A DNA stretch of 64,000 bases from Treponema_I sp045616125. Lineage in GTDB: Bacteria > Spirochaetota > Spirochaetia > Treponematales > Treponemataceae. Numbering within the stretch: position 1 is the stretch's first letter; every line of letters begins with the position of its first letter. The translations under genes were made by a program, and so were the position numbers. The notes beneath the pieces were generated by a model. That model was not told where the DNA came from and made no database searches. It saw only the letters and a program-made list of their open reading frames with translations. Positions 23,504 through 32,343 of the stretch are shown here, piece after piece. The DNA is taken from positions 1-64,000 of the forward strand of contig JAZLGC010000067.1 in assembly GCA_045616125.1 (NCBI GenBank), in the 5' to 3' direction.

Positions 23504-25984
23504 TTACAGTGTTTCCAGGTTCCAGCTTACAGTGCGGAGAATATCGCCGAATACACCGGCAGCCGTTACGCCAGCCCCTGCACCATATCCACGGATAGTC
23601 ATTGGGATTGGTGTATAGCGTGCAGTGTGGAATACAAAGGCATTCTCACCGCCACGGATTGCATACAGCGGATGATTGCTGTCTACTTCAATCATACCAA
23701 CTGAACATTTACCGTCTTCAATGGTGGCACCCATGCGGAGAACTTTGCCCTCTTCCTTAAGATCTGCAATCTTCTTTTCAAAGTAGGCATCAACTTCCGG
23801 CAGTTTTTTCAGGAACTCATCTACAGAACCGGTGTCATCAAAGGTTTCTGGGAATACTTTGTTGATGACAACGTCAGACAGTTCAATTTCAAGACCGGCT
23901 TCACGAGCAATAATCAGTGCCTTACGTGCTACGTCAAGACCACCCAGGTCATCGCGTGGGTCAGGTTCGGTATAGCGTTTTTCGCGGGCTTCAAGCACTG
24001 CTTCTGAGAATTTGGCACCTTCATCAAGACGGCCAAAGATGTAGGAAAGGCTTCCTGACATGATACCGTAGAACCCGGTCAGACGGTCACCAGACTTGAA
24101 CAGGTTCTGCAGGGTATCGATAACGGGAAGACCGGCACCTACGTTGGTTTCATACAGGAAGCGGCGGTGCATTTTGTTGGCAGTAGCGCGCAGGTCTTTG
24201 TAAAACTGCATGCTCATACTGTTGGCACGTTTGTTGGGAGTTGCAATGGAAAGACCTGCGTTCAGAATGTCCAGGTAACGTTCCGGCAAGTCGTAACTGG
24301 CAGTACAGTCAACGAAGATAGGATTCAGCGGTTTTGTTCGCTGAACGAATTCCAGAATATCGTCTACATTACCGGGCTGAGCGTTGTTTGCCAGAGTTTC
24401 GCGCCAATTGGACAGCGGAATACCGTTCTCGTTCATCAGAAGGCCGTCAATGCTGGCTGCAGCAACAACTTTAATGTCAATGCCCTGAGAAAGCAGTTCT
24501 GACTGCTGGTCGCGGATCTGATCCAGAAGAGCTCCACCAATGTTACCAACACCAAAGGCAAATACTTCGATGGTCTGGGCAGTATTAAAGCAGAAGCGGT
24601 GTGCAACGCGGACGGCCGTATCGCCGTTTTCGCCGTTGATTACGGCAGAAATGGAACGTTCAGAAGATCCCTGTGCAATAGACAGAATGTTGATGTCCTG
24701 AGAAGCCAGTGCTTCAAAGAATTTGCCGGCAACACCACGTTTGTGTTTCATACCGTCACCAACGATGGATACGATGGCGCAGTTTTCTTTTGTTTCAATC
24801 AGGTTAATAACGTTTTCACGCAGTTCCAGTTCAAATTCAGCACCAAGTACTTCCTGTACGCGGCGGGCATCTTTCTGGTTTACACAGAAAGAAATGGTGT
24901 ATTCAGAAGAAGACTGGGTAATAAGCAGCATGCTGATGCCGGCACGGCTTACAGCAGCAAAGATGCGGGCAGCCATACCTGACTTACCCTTCATACCGGC
25001 GCCTGAAACACTGATAAGAGCGGTGTTTTTAAGACACGAAATACCACGAACTGAGCCGGTTTTACCGGATTCTGAAGTCTGAGGTCCAATGCGGGTACCT
25101 TTGCTGGCAGGATTCATACTGTTCAGGCTGTATACTTCAATGCCTTTTGCAGCCAGTGGTGCCAGAGTTTTAGGGTGCAGAACCTTTGAACCAAAGAACG
25201 AGAGTTCCATGGCTTCTTCATAACTCATTTCATCTACCATGATAGCATCTTTTACAACCCGTGGGTCTGCAGTGTAGATACCGTCAACATCGGTCCAGAA
25301 TTCTACTTTTGAAGCACCAAGGCCAACACCAACAAGGGCTGCAGAAAAATCCGAACCATTGCGGCCAAGAAGACCCATACGACCATCTTTGTAAGAACAG
25401 ATGAAACCGGGGAACAGCAGGATACGGGCACCGGCGCCAACGCTGCCGTCACGTACACGGGCGAAAGCCTGCATGGTACGGAGCATATCCGGGTCACCTT
25501 CTGCCTGGTTGCCATTGGTATAGATATATTTGCGACTGTCCAGAAGACATACGGTCTGGTCCTGTGCTTTAAGAACTGCTGCTACGATAGGAGCTGAAAG
25601 CTGTTCGCCTATACCCATGATACGGCAGTGAACTGAAGTTGGGCATTCACCGAATGCAGCAACTGCGGTAAGAAGTTTTTCGTATTCTGCTAAAACAGGC
25701 TCCAGCTGAGCCATAACGTCTTTTGCGTCAAATTTTGCAAGTGACTGGGCAATTTCGGCGCAGATGGTTTCGTGTGTGGTGCGGATAGAAGTGACATAGT
25801 CACCGGCGGTGCCGCCTTCAACAGCTTTATCGATACTTTCCTGAAGTTTGTTGCTGATGCCAGCTACGGCAGATACAACCACACTGATGCGATCTTCTTT
25901 TGCGCGTCCAATCATAATGGCAGCTGAATCAATAATGCGGCGGGCGCTGCCCATACTGGTTCCGCCGAATTTAAGCGTAATCAT
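23504..25984 (-). CDS. thrA: Bifunctional aspartate kinase / homoserine dehydrogenase
   Basis: The 826-residue protein joins an aspartokinase (KFGGTSMGSARRI at the start; residues 1-~290), two ACT domains (~310-460, e.g. ALISVSGAGMKGKSGMAARI and IVSIVGDGMKHKRG), and a homoserine dehydrogenase (NAD-binding VFAFGVGNIGGALLDQI; catalytic GIMSGSLSYIFGRLDEG). It does steps 1 and 3 from aspartate toward threonine and methionine. ATG 25984 follows GAGAGGA. Pairing with ilvN puts threonine and isoleucine-pathway control in one unit. No attenuator-like leader peptide was found upstream. Confidence 0.97.
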   Translation of the reverse strand: MITLKFGGTSMGSARRIIDSAAIMIGRAKEDRISVVVSAVAGISNKLQESIDKAVEGGTAGDYVTSIRTTHETICAEIAQSLAKFDAKDVMAQLEPVLAEYEKLLTAVAAFGECPTSVHCRIMGIGEQLSAPIVAAVLKAQDQTVCLLDSRKYIYTNGNQAEGDPDMLRTMQAFARVRDGSVGAGARILLFPGFICSYKDGRMGLLGRNGSDFSAALVGVGLGASKVEFWTDVDGIYTADPRVVKDAIMVDEMSYEEAMELSFFGSKVLHPKTLAPLAAKGIEVYSLNSMNPASKGTRIGPQTSESGKTGSVRGISCLKNTALISVSGAGMKGKSGMAARIFAAVSRAGISMLLITQSSSEYTISFCVNQKDARRVQEVLGAEFELELRENVINLIETKENCAIVSIVGDGMKHKRGVAGKFFEALASQDINILSIAQGSSERSISAVINGENGDTAVRVAHRFCFNTAQTIEVFAFGVGNIGGALLDQIRDQQSELLSQGIDIKVVAAASIDGLLMNENGIPLSNWRETLANNAQPGNVDDILEFVQRTKPLNPIFVDCTASYDLPERYLDILNAGLSIATPNKRANSMSMQFYKDLRATANKMHRRFLYETNVGAGLPVIDTLQNLFKSGDRLTGFYGIMSGSLSYIFGRLDEGAKFSEAVLEAREKRYTEPDPRDDLGGLDVARKALIIAREAGLEIELSDVVINKVFPETFDDTGSVDEFLKKLPEVDAYFEKKIADLKEEGKVLRMGATIEDGKCSVGMIEVDSNHPLYAIRGGENAFVFHTARYTPIPMTIRGYGAGAGVTAAGVFGDILRTVSWNLETL

Positions 25985-26148
25985 GAGATTCCTCTCTAAA
26001 ATAAGTAATGGCTTCATACTATCAGTTTTTCAATTATTATGCAATAAACTGTATATTTATGCATTTTTATTCATATCAGCGTTGTTAATTAAATATGGGT
26101 TACAGGATGGCTATTTTGCGCTACTATAAAGAAAAAGGGAGAAAAACA

Positions 26149-27387
26149 ATGGAAAATGTAGATTCAAGTGAATTTTTAGGTGATCTTACACCAAATGCAA
26201 ATGAAAACCTGATAAACGGTTACTCTTTCAAACAGATTGGCTCAATTACCAAATATGTAGAACCAGTCAGCGGTGAAAACTCTATCGAAATGCTGGTAGA
26301 ACTGTTCCAGAATGATCCGGAACTTACTGCTGTTCCTATTGAAGAAATGGACCATGTAATTGGTGTTATTGACCGGAAAACAGTACAGGCTGCTACAAAC
26401 TCAACCTGGAAGCGTCTTACCAGCGGTAACATTTCTTCGTACGTTACCCACATCAATACCGTGCTGTATGCCCACGAATATATTGAAAAATCAATGCAGA
26501 AAGTAAGCTCCATTAATCGAGAAACCGGTGTTATGTATTTTTCTGTTTTCAACAGCCGTACATTCCTGGGAATTGTTTCCCTTGATGACTTTCTGCAGCG
26601 TATCGCCGATATCCGTGAACAGGATTTGGAAAAAGCAGCTCTGATTCAGAAGAACCTGTTGCCATCTGATGACAAAATTGACGCTCTGCCTTTTGAAATC
26701 ATGGCATTCAACCGCATGGCAAATACATTGGGTGGAGACTTTTATACCACCGATAAAATTGCCGAAAACCAGTATTACATTGCCTGTTATGATGTTTCAG
26801 GAAAAAACGTTGCAGCAAGTCTGGTTACTGTTGCATTGGGAGCATTCTTCAAGCCGCTTAAAATGCTGAAAAACCGGCCGACCAATCCACTGGAACTGGT
26901 GGCCATGCTTGATAAATATCTGGAACAGATTGTCCCCATGGGAACCTTTGTAACTGCAGCTATCTGTTTTTTTGATATGGAACGCAAGCAGATGTACGTA
27001 TTCAACTGCGGTCATACTACTGTCTACAGTCTTTTTAAGGATGATGCAAACAGCGTAAAAATGGCAGCCATTAAGCCGGGTCTTCCACCGTTAGGAATGG
27101 GTTCTGTTGCAAAAGCGCTGCAGGAATGCGCCAACCAGGAAAAGAAACCTTTTTCAGCCCTGCCGGTTAAGGAAAACATGCATCTGGAACTGTATTCTGA
27201 TGGTTTTACTGATATGATTAACGAAGAAGGTGTCCGCTACGATGACGCACGGGCGAAGGAATTTTTCATCAATCTGTACAACACCTCACTTGCAGATTCA
27301 CGCAAAGCTACAACAGATACTGTTGATAAATGGACCGAGCGGTGTATGCTGACTGATGACATAACTGTTCTGGATATCAGATTATAA
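26149..27387 (+). CDS. SpoIIE/RsbU-type serine phosphatase with CBS-like N-terminal region
   Basis: This 412-residue cytoplasmic protein ends in a PP2C SpoIIE domain (residues ~190-412): the metal-binding GGDFYTTDKI, YDVSGKNVAASLVT, FNCGHTTVYSLF and the final LYSDGFTDMINEEG with DDITVLDIRL. The N-terminal half (AVPIEEMDHVIGVIDRKTV, LGIVSLDDFLQRI) resembles paired CBS motifs. Such phosphatases dephosphorylate anti-sigma antagonists or STAS proteins; none is encoded next to it. The start ATG is preceded by GGGAG; an upstream in-frame ATG lacks a site. Confidence 0.85.
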   Translation: MENVDSSEFLGDLTPNANENLINGYSFKQIGSITKYVEPVSGENSIEMLVELFQNDPELTAVPIEEMDHVIGVIDRKTVQAATNSTWKRLTSGNISSYVTHINTVLYAHEYIEKSMQKVSSINRETGVMYFSVFNSRTFLGIVSLDDFLQRIADIREQDLEKAALIQKNLLPSDDKIDALPFEIMAFNRMANTLGGDFYTTDKIAENQYYIACYDVSGKNVAASLVTVALGAFFKPLKMLKNRPTNPLELVAMLDKYLEQIVPMGTFVTAAICFFDMERKQMYVFNCGHTTVYSLFKDDANSVKMAAIKPGLPPLGMGSVAKALQECANQEKKPFSALPVKENMHLELYSDGFTDMINEEGVRYDDARAKEFFINLYNTSLADSRKATTDTVDKWTERCMLTDDITVLDIRL

Positions 27388-27397
27388 TATCCAGAAC
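27367..27397. terminator. Hairpin between convergent phosphatase and lipoprotein genes
   Basis: An 11-bp perfect stem (GTTCTGGATAT / ATATCCAGAAC) with a 9-nt loop spans the phosphatase stop codon. An alternative partner for ATATCCAG lies at 27415-27422. There is no clean U-run, so this is a terminator-like structure for both strands rather than a proven one. Confidence 0.45.
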
Positions 27398-27411
27398 AGA
27401 AAAATCAGCGA

Positions 27412-28455
27412 TTACTGGATATCGATGTACCCGGCAATGTACTCGGAAGCTCCAAGGGCATATTCTACCGGGTCTACAGAACTGAAGTCCCACAGGTAAC
27501 AGCATAATTCACCGTTAACTGCAGTATCGGCCATCAGATACAACCAGACCGGTTCACCAGGAACGTAGTACTCAGCAAGAGCATCTGCCATGTAATCGTT
27601 GACAAATACCTGCAGTGGAACTGAGTCAAATGTAATGCCAATGCTCTGGGTGTCTGGGAACTGGCGCATAATCAAGAGCTGTGTGGCAGGACTTAACTCT
27701 GTAGCAAATACACTGGGTGAAGAGGGATAATCATCAAGGACACTCTGGATGCAGAACATCATACGTGGATAAGAGTTCATGGACATTCTTCCATTCTGAT
27801 ATTCGCTGTATCCATGTTCGTAGATTTCCCTCAATGACTCCGGCTGATCCCAGAATTCGTATCCGTCATCGGCGTCTGCCAGAGGCTGAAAATCCAGCAT
27901 AGTATTCATCTGGAGCACACCGATACCAAAGTAATACCAGTTACCGATTTTCTGTGGAGGAAAACCGGAATCGAGCAATGTCAGAACCAGGTAAGGATCA
28001 AAGGTGGCACAGCGCACATTGAGCATTACTTCTGACGAGCTGGTAACTCCGAGAACGATATCCGCATCATCAAGATAATCACCAATCGATACATTCCCGT
28101 TATCGATTACACCACCAAAGAGAACCTGAAGAGGAACTGAAGTCTTTTTACCTTCAAACCAGTATTCGTATTCTGTTTCAAATACCATTGAATCAGGGCC
28201 AAAAGGTGATGGAAGTCCAATATTTCCAATCTGAACCAAGGTTCCAGCAACTGGCAGCAGAGCGTTGTCGCCGGGAGTTACGTTGGCTGATGCGGTGGTC
28301 ATGGATACATCACCTTTCTGCGCAGGAACAGACGATACAGGAAAACTGTTCTGAACGGGAGCTGCCGGTTTTGATGCACAGCCGGTAATTACAAAGATGA
28401 GTGACATAAAAAGGGCTGCTGCAACAATCAGTTTTGACTGAGACATATGATTCAT
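27412..28455 (-). CDS. Lipoprotein of unknown function
   Basis: A 347-residue protein with a lipoprotein signal peptide: KLIVAAALFMSLIFVITGC, so acylation at Cys ~25. It is followed by a low-complexity Pro/Val/Ser linker and a beta-rich domain. I recognise no family. Sequence marks are repeated aromatic-acidic stretches such as FETEYEYWFEG and ADADDGYEFWDQPE. ACGAGG lies 6 nt before ATG 28455. It is convergent with the phosphatase and divergent from purC. Confidence 0.75.
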   Translation of the reverse strand: MNHMSQSKLIVAAALFMSLIFVITGCASKPAAPVQNSFPVSSVPAQKGDVSMTTASANVTPGDNALLPVAGTLVQIGNIGLPSPFGPDSMVFETEYEYWFEGKKTSVPLQVLFGGVIDNGNVSIGDYLDDADIVLGVTSSSEVMLNVRCATFDPYLVLTLLDSGFPPQKIGNWYYFGIGVLQMNTMLDFQPLADADDGYEFWDQPESLREIYEHGYSEYQNGRMSMNSYPRMMFCIQSVLDDYPSSPSVFATELSPATQLLIMRQFPDTQSIGITFDSVPLQVFVNDYMADALAEYYVPGEPVWLYLMADTAVNGELCCYLWDFSSVDPVEYALGASEYIAGYIDIQ

Positions 28456-28546
28456 TACATACCTCGTTGTTTATTAAAATTACTTTTATGTATAACTGAA
28501 TAATTACTGAAAATCAAGGTAGTTGCGCTGCAGCTTCTGCTGCCCT

Positions 28547-28574
28547 TTTACATTTTGCTGACATATGGTACAGT
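28547..28574 (+). promoter_or_regulatory. Candidate purC promoter
   Basis: TTTACA (28547-28552), 16-bp spacer, TACAGT (28569-28574), about 55 nt before the purC start. No purine riboswitch fold or PurR-like palindrome was seen between this and the gene. Confidence 0.4.
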
Positions 28575-28628
28575 CTGATAGAAATTCTTGCGGTATTTCC
28601 GCTCGTGCTGCGGCACACAGAGGACGAC

Positions 28629-29480
28629 ATGAAAAAGATTATTTCCGGCAAAGTACGCGAAGTGTACGATCTTGAAGACGGCAGAATGGTAATTGTTACC
28701 ACTGACCGTATCTCTGCTTTTGACGTTATTCTTCCAACCATGATTACAGACAAGGGTAAGGTTCTGAACGCTCTTTCTAACTTCTGGTTTGATTACACCA
28801 AAGACATTGTAAAAAGCCACATGATTTCTTCTGATCTGGCTGATATGCCTGCAGAATTCCAGAAGCCCGAATTTGAAGGCCGCACCATTCTGGTTAAAAA
28901 ACTGAAGATGCTGCCCTACGAAGTAATCGTTCGCGGTTACATGTTCGGTTCCATGTACGAAGCCTACAAAAAAGGCGAACCATTCCTGGGCCACAGTTTT
29001 GACAAGGAATACCATCAGGCAGAAAAACTTGCTGAACCTATTGTTACCCCAAGCACCAAGGCTGCTGAAGGTCACGATATCAACGTTACCCTTGAATACA
29101 TGAAGAACGACCTGGGCAAAGAACTGGGAACCAAAGTTGCGGAAACTGCCCTGGCTGTGTACAAAAAATGCTATGAACACGCTGCTAAAAACGGTATCAT
29201 CATTGCTGATACTAAATTTGAGTTCGGTCTTGATGAAAACGGCGAACTGGTTCTGGCTGACGAAGTTCTGACTCCAGACTCTTCACGGTTCTGGGATGCT
29301 TCAAAATATGCCGTAGATACCAGCCCGGCTTCTTACGACAAACAGTTCGTACGCGACTGGCTGAAAGCAAACAATCTGGCAGGTGATCCTTCGATTAAGG
29401 AAGTGCCTGCTGACGTTGTTGAGCAGACTGCTGCCATTTACCGCGAATGTGTAAAACGCATTACCGGACAGGAACTGTAA
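28629..29480 (+). CDS. purC: Phosphoribosylaminoimidazole-succinocarboxamide synthase (SAICAR synthetase)
   Basis: This 283-residue enzyme starts at ATG 28629 (GAGGA just upstream). It shows the SAICAR synthetase motifs SGKVREVYDLEDGRMVIVTT at the start, TDRISAFDVILP, the EVIVRGYMFGSMY segment, and the FEFGLDENGELVLADEVLTPDSSR carboxylate-binding region. It joins aspartate to CAIR in purine synthesis. It is followed by a gene only 3 bp downstream, so they form a pair. Confidence 0.96.
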   Translation: MKKIISGKVREVYDLEDGRMVIVTTDRISAFDVILPTMITDKGKVLNALSNFWFDYTKDIVKSHMISSDLADMPAEFQKPEFEGRTILVKKLKMLPYEVIVRGYMFGSMYEAYKKGEPFLGHSFDKEYHQAEKLAEPIVTPSTKAAEGHDINVTLEYMKNDLGKELGTKVAETALAVYKKCYEHAAKNGIIIADTKFEFGLDENGELVLADEVLTPDSSRFWDASKYAVDTSPASYDKQFVRDWLKANNLAGDPSIKEVPADVVEQTAAIYRECVKRITGQEL

Positions 29481-29483
29481 AAC

Positions 29484-29927
29484 ATGACTTTTACTGCTAT
29501 TTCTAAAGATGGCGCCGCTAAAGAAACCGGCGCTATCCGAATCGCTGTTACCGTTGAAAACGGCGAAGTATTCCAGCACTTTGGACACAGTGAACAGTTT
29601 CTGTTCTGCGATGTGGTAAACGGTAACATTATCAAGCGCCAGATTGTTCCAACTAATGGCAAGGGACATGGCGCCCTTGCTGCTTTCTTGAAAGAAAATC
29701 TGGTTAACAAGGTTATCTGCGGCGGCATTGGCGGCGGTGCTCAGGATGCCCTGAAAGAAGCCGGTATTGCCATTTTTGGTGGAGTTACCGGTAACGCTGA
29801 AGCTGCTGCTCTGGCACTGGCTGCCGGTACTCTGGAATACAATCCTGCCGTACACTGTGACCACCATGACCATGGAGAAGAGCACAGTTGTGGCAGCCAC
29901 GATTGCGGAAGCCACAGCTGCCACTAA
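29484..29927 (+). CDS. NifX/NifB-type (DiNase_FeMo-co) cofactor-binding protein with His/Cys tail
   Basis: A 147-residue protein with the dinitrogenase iron-molybdenum cofactor domain: IAVTVENGEVFQHFGHSEQFL, a basic strand with KRQIVPTNGKGHGALAAFL, and KVICGGIGGGAQDALKEAGI. Members bind Fe-S or FeMo cofactor precursors, but relatives occur widely in non-fixing anaerobes. The last ~25 residues, with HCDHHDHGEEHSCGSHDCG, form a His/Cys-rich tail likely to bind metal. No nif genes are in view, so a role in nitrogen fixation is not implied. Confidence 0.85.
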   Translation: MTFTAISKDGAAKETGAIRIAVTVENGEVFQHFGHSEQFLFCDVVNGNIIKRQIVPTNGKGHGALAAFLKENLVNKVICGGIGGGAQDALKEAGIAIFGGVTGNAEAAALALAAGTLEYNPAVHCDHHDHGEEHSCGSHDCGSHSCH

Positions 29928-29971
29928 TCCTGAATAAGTGATGATGCTTTTATAACAGTCACCACTTGCAA

Positions 29972-30433
29972 TCAGATTTTTTCAAAAAGGGTAAATTCAT
30001 CACGGTAAGGACCACCTTGCATCTTGATGTAATTTCCCTTTTTTGCATCTACTGCAAACTGAATTTTCCAGTTGCCCTTGTACCGGTTCTTTGCTCCTGA
30101 ACCAGCAGATGAAAAATCTGTTTCAAATTCCTCACCATCTTCAATTTCAAGTAAGTAATAATCTACACAGTTTCCAATTACCAGAGCTCCGGTTTTTGCA
30201 TTATGGTTGGTACATACGTATTCGTATCTTTCAGTTTTGCAGTTTTCGTATTCCAGATTAATTTTGCAACCGGTAATGGCGTCGTCAGTGCCGGTAAAAG
30301 TAACTGTCATTACACAATCATCATCAATTGGCGAAGAAATGGTATTTTCATACGTTTTATTGCTGATTGTAGCCTGTGCAAATACAGAGACAGACAGCAA
30401 TGCTGCCAGAATCAAAAGTACTGTTTTTTTCAT
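29972..30433 (-). CDS. Small exported protein, unknown function
   Basis: A 153-residue protein starting at ATG 30433 (AAGGAG, 7-nt spacing). The signal peptide is MKKTVLLILAALLSVSVFAQ. The mature part is an all-beta sequence (CVMTVTFTGTDDAITGCKI, ENCKTERYEYVCTNHN) with three or four Cys that may form disulphides. No family recognised. It is convergent with the NifX-like gene; the 44-bp gap has no strong hairpin. Confidence 0.7.
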   Translation of the reverse strand: MKKTVLLILAALLSVSVFAQATISNKTYENTISSPIDDDCVMTVTFTGTDDAITGCKINLEYENCKTERYEYVCTNHNAKTGALVIGNCVDYYLLEIEDGEEFETDFSSAGSGAKNRYKGNWKIQFAVDAKKGNYIKMQGGPYRDEFTLFEKI

Positions 30434-30548
30434 TTGTATACTCCTTAAACGCCACCGCGGCAACGGTCACACATGTATATGCGATATCGCAGCTTACGAA
30501 GCAGCGCATATAATTGCTTTATTATAGGTACAACTGAGCTGGTTGTAA

Positions 30549-31475
30549 TCAATTCTGGAACAGTGGCGTTGAGTAATAACGGTCACCGCTATCCGGCAGC
30601 AGGGCTACGATAGTTTTGCCGGCGTTTTCCGGACGCTGTGCCAGCTGGATGGCGGCTTTAAGAGCAGCACCGGATGAAATGCCGCAGAGGACTCCTTCTG
30701 TCTTACCGAGCATTTTTGCCGTTTCAAAAGCATCATCATTTTCTATGCAGATAACTTCATCATAGATACTGCGGTTCAAGAGGGCTGGAACAAAGTTGGC
30801 GCCGATACCCTGAATTTTATGAGGCCCTGCCTTACCGGTACTTAACAGGGGACTTGCTGCCGGTTCTACGGCAACTACTTTCAGATCCGGCTTTTTGAAC
30901 TTCAGATATTCACCGTTACCGGTTATAGTACCGCCGGTTCCAACTGCTGATACAAAAATATCCAGTTTGCCGTCGCAGTCTTCCCAGATTTCAGGTCCGG
31001 TAGTATCGCGGTGAGCCTGGGCGTTGGCCTGGTTTTCAAACTGACCGGCAATAATGCTGCCGGGAGTTGCGGCATGTAATTCTTCTGCCTTTGCAACAGA
31101 ACCGGCCATGCCTTCTGCCCCTGGGGTCAGCACGATTTCTGCACCGTAAGCCTTCAGGATATTAATACGTTCAACGCTCATGGTATCCGGCATAGTAAGA
31201 ATCAGCTTATAGCCGCGGACAGCACAAATCAGAGCCAGCCCGATACCGGTGTTGCCGCTGGTAGGTTCAATGATGGTGGCACCGGGCTTCAGGAGTCCGC
31301 GTTTTTCTGCATCGTTTACCATACTGAGCGCAGCACGGTCTTTGGTACTTCCTGCCGGGTTCAGAAATTCAAGTTTCACCAGAATTCTGGCCTTCAGATC
31401 CAGATTTTCTTCTATGCGCTGCACTTCCAGCAGCGGGGTGCGGCCGATGGCCTGGGTAATATCAGTAATGAACAT
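30549..31475 (-). CDS. cysK: Cysteine synthase A (O-acetylserine sulfhydrylase)
   Basis: The 308-residue PLP enzyme has the lysine motif NPAGSTKDRAALSMV (Schiff-base Lys ~46), the substrate loop EPTSGNTGIGLALI, the phosphate-binding GTGGTITG, and the C-terminal GISSGAALKAAI. It makes cysteine from O-acetylserine and sulfide. No serine acetyltransferase is adjacent. No ribosome site lies close to the ATG; the -10 box TATACT ends 6 nt before it, and the -35 box overlaps the end of the upstream vapC. Confidence 0.96.
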   Translation of the reverse strand: MFITDITQAIGRTPLLEVQRIEENLDLKARILVKLEFLNPAGSTKDRAALSMVNDAEKRGLLKPGATIIEPTSGNTGIGLALICAVRGYKLILTMPDTMSVERINILKAYGAEIVLTPGAEGMAGSVAKAEELHAATPGSIIAGQFENQANAQAHRDTTGPEIWEDCDGKLDIFVSAVGTGGTITGNGEYLKFKKPDLKVVAVEPAASPLLSTGKAGPHKIQGIGANFVPALLNRSIYDEVICIENDDAFETAKMLGKTEGVLCGISSGAALKAAIQLAQRPENAGKTIVALLPDSGDRYYSTPLFQN

Positions 31476-31481
31476 ACGGTA

Positions 31482-31510
31482 AGTATACTGAGTATCCTCC
31501 TGCTACTCAA
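31482..31510 (-). promoter_or_regulatory. Leaderless cysK promoter embedded in the vapC 3' end
   Basis: Minus strand: TTGAGT (31510-31505, containing part of the vapC stop), 17-bp spacer, TATACT (31487-31482), then TACCGT and the cysK ATG. An AGGAGG in the spacer is upstream of the expected +1 and would not be transcribed. Confidence 0.55.
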
Positions 31511-31937
31511 ACCAGTTTTCCAGATTCAACCCCGGAATTCCTTCAAAATCTGAGCAATTTCTGGTTACCAGAATCATATTCTGGGAAATGGCCAGTGATG
31601 CAATCTGTAAATCAATGAAAGGACGGATAGTTTCTTTGGCTTCAGTGGCAATCCGTAAATCAGCAAATATACTGGCTGCGAAATCATCAAAACCAAGAAC
31701 CGGAAACATTGGCTGTACCACATCATATATAAAATGGAACAACCGTTCCTTCTTTTTCTTTTCACCATCACTTGTTTCAGGAAGCTTTTTCTGACCATAT
31801 AACAGTTCAGACCAGGTAAAACAGGAAATTGCAGAGAACTGCAGATTTTCTACTATTTTATTTACCGCCCGCTGATCAGGCCTTACTTTATTCAACTCTG
31901 AAACAATATTGGTATCAAGCAGATAAAACGGTTTCAT
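31503..31937 (-). CDS. PIN-domain toxin (VapC-type)
   Basis: A 144-residue ribonuclease-fold protein with the PIN acidic set: LLDTNIVSELNK (Asp 8), an ELLYG glutamate near 45, FDDFAASIFADLR (~Asp 95) and PFIDLQIASLAI (~Asp 115), ending LVTRNCSDFEGIPGL. VapC toxins cleave tRNA or rRNA. It starts in an ATGA overlap with its Phd-like antitoxin. Confidence 0.88.
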   Translation of the reverse strand: MKPFYLLDTNIVSELNKVRPDQRAVNKIVENLQFSAISCFTWSELLYGQKKLPETSDGEKKKKERLFHFIYDVVQPMFPVLGFDDFAASIFADLRIATEAKETIRPFIDLQIASLAISQNMILVTRNCSDFEGIPGLNLENWFE

Positions 31938-32218
31938 AACTCTATCGCCCGATAACCAAAGTCACCCTTTCTGCCTGATTCCAGCGACAGAACATCATCA
32001 TCGGTTAATCCATATGAATCCGGATACCGTGAATTAAGCAATTCCATTCTTTTATGGAACAATCTGGCGGCGGAATCGCTCTGTTTTTCAAACTGTTCAC
32101 AACCCACCAGATATGCGGCTGGTTTATCATGTTTGCAAATTTCTACGGCCTCACCACTCTGCGCTATGAGTACATATTCTGACAGCTTGTTTTTTACTTC
32201 ATATAACGGAGCCTTCAT
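31934..32218 (-). CDS. Phd/YefM-type antitoxin
   Basis: This 94-residue protein starts at ATG 32218 (AGAGG, 6-nt spacing), not at the upstream in-frame ATGs. The N-terminal DNA-binding part reads YEVKNKLSEYVLIAQSGEAV, the classic Phd/YefM dimer, with EICKHDKPAAYLVG next. The C-terminal half is charged and should wrap the PIN toxin. A pair of palindromes upstream are likely autoregulatory operators. Confidence 0.85.
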   Translation of the reverse strand: MKAPLYEVKNKLSEYVLIAQSGEAVEICKHDKPAAYLVGCEQFEKQSDSAARLFHKRMELLNSRYPDSYGLTDDDVLSLESGRKGDFGYRAIEL

Positions 32219-32249
32219 ATCTTGCCTCTTGAATGTATAGTACATCATT

Positions 32250-32279
32250 TATAGCTATATGTCAAATTTTATAGCTATA
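32250..32279. promoter_or_regulatory. Twin palindromic operator of the Phd-PIN pair
   Basis: Two identical perfect palindromes TATAGCTATA (32250-32259 and 32270-32279), centre-to-centre 20 bp, i.e. about two helical turns on the same DNA face. They lie 32-61 bp upstream of the antitoxin ATG, next to a TACTAT -10-like box on the minus strand at 32237-32242. This fits cooperative binding by Phd dimers. Confidence 0.65.
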
Positions 32280-32286
32280 TTTACAC

Positions 32287-32324
32287 TTACAAATTGTAAA
32301 CTTTTTACTTTACAATTTGCAAAC
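32287..32324 (+). promoter_or_regulatory. Operator/promoter of the XRE-PIN pair
   Basis: An inverted pair of near-palindromic sites: CTTACAAATTGTAAAC (32286-32301) and TTTACAATTTGCAAAC (32309-32324). The core TTTACAATTTG is the same in both when read from outside in. They overlap the -35 region (TTTACT at 32304, TACTAT at 32326) of the downstream XRE gene, as expected for an autorepressor. Confidence 0.55.
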
Positions 32325-32343
32325 TTACTATTACACTGAACCT

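Noticed and set aside
26018..26095. Threonine/isoleucine attenuator or T-box before thrA
   Set aside because: No leader peptide rich in Thr/Ile and no T-box motif; the leader is short and the ribosome site is plain.
28456..28628. Purine riboswitch before purC
   Set aside because: No three-way junction or conserved riboswitch core; only a promoter and ribosome site are visible.
29484..29927. Evidence for nitrogen fixation
   Set aside because: DiNase_FeMo-co domains are common in non-fixing anaerobes and no other nif gene is present.
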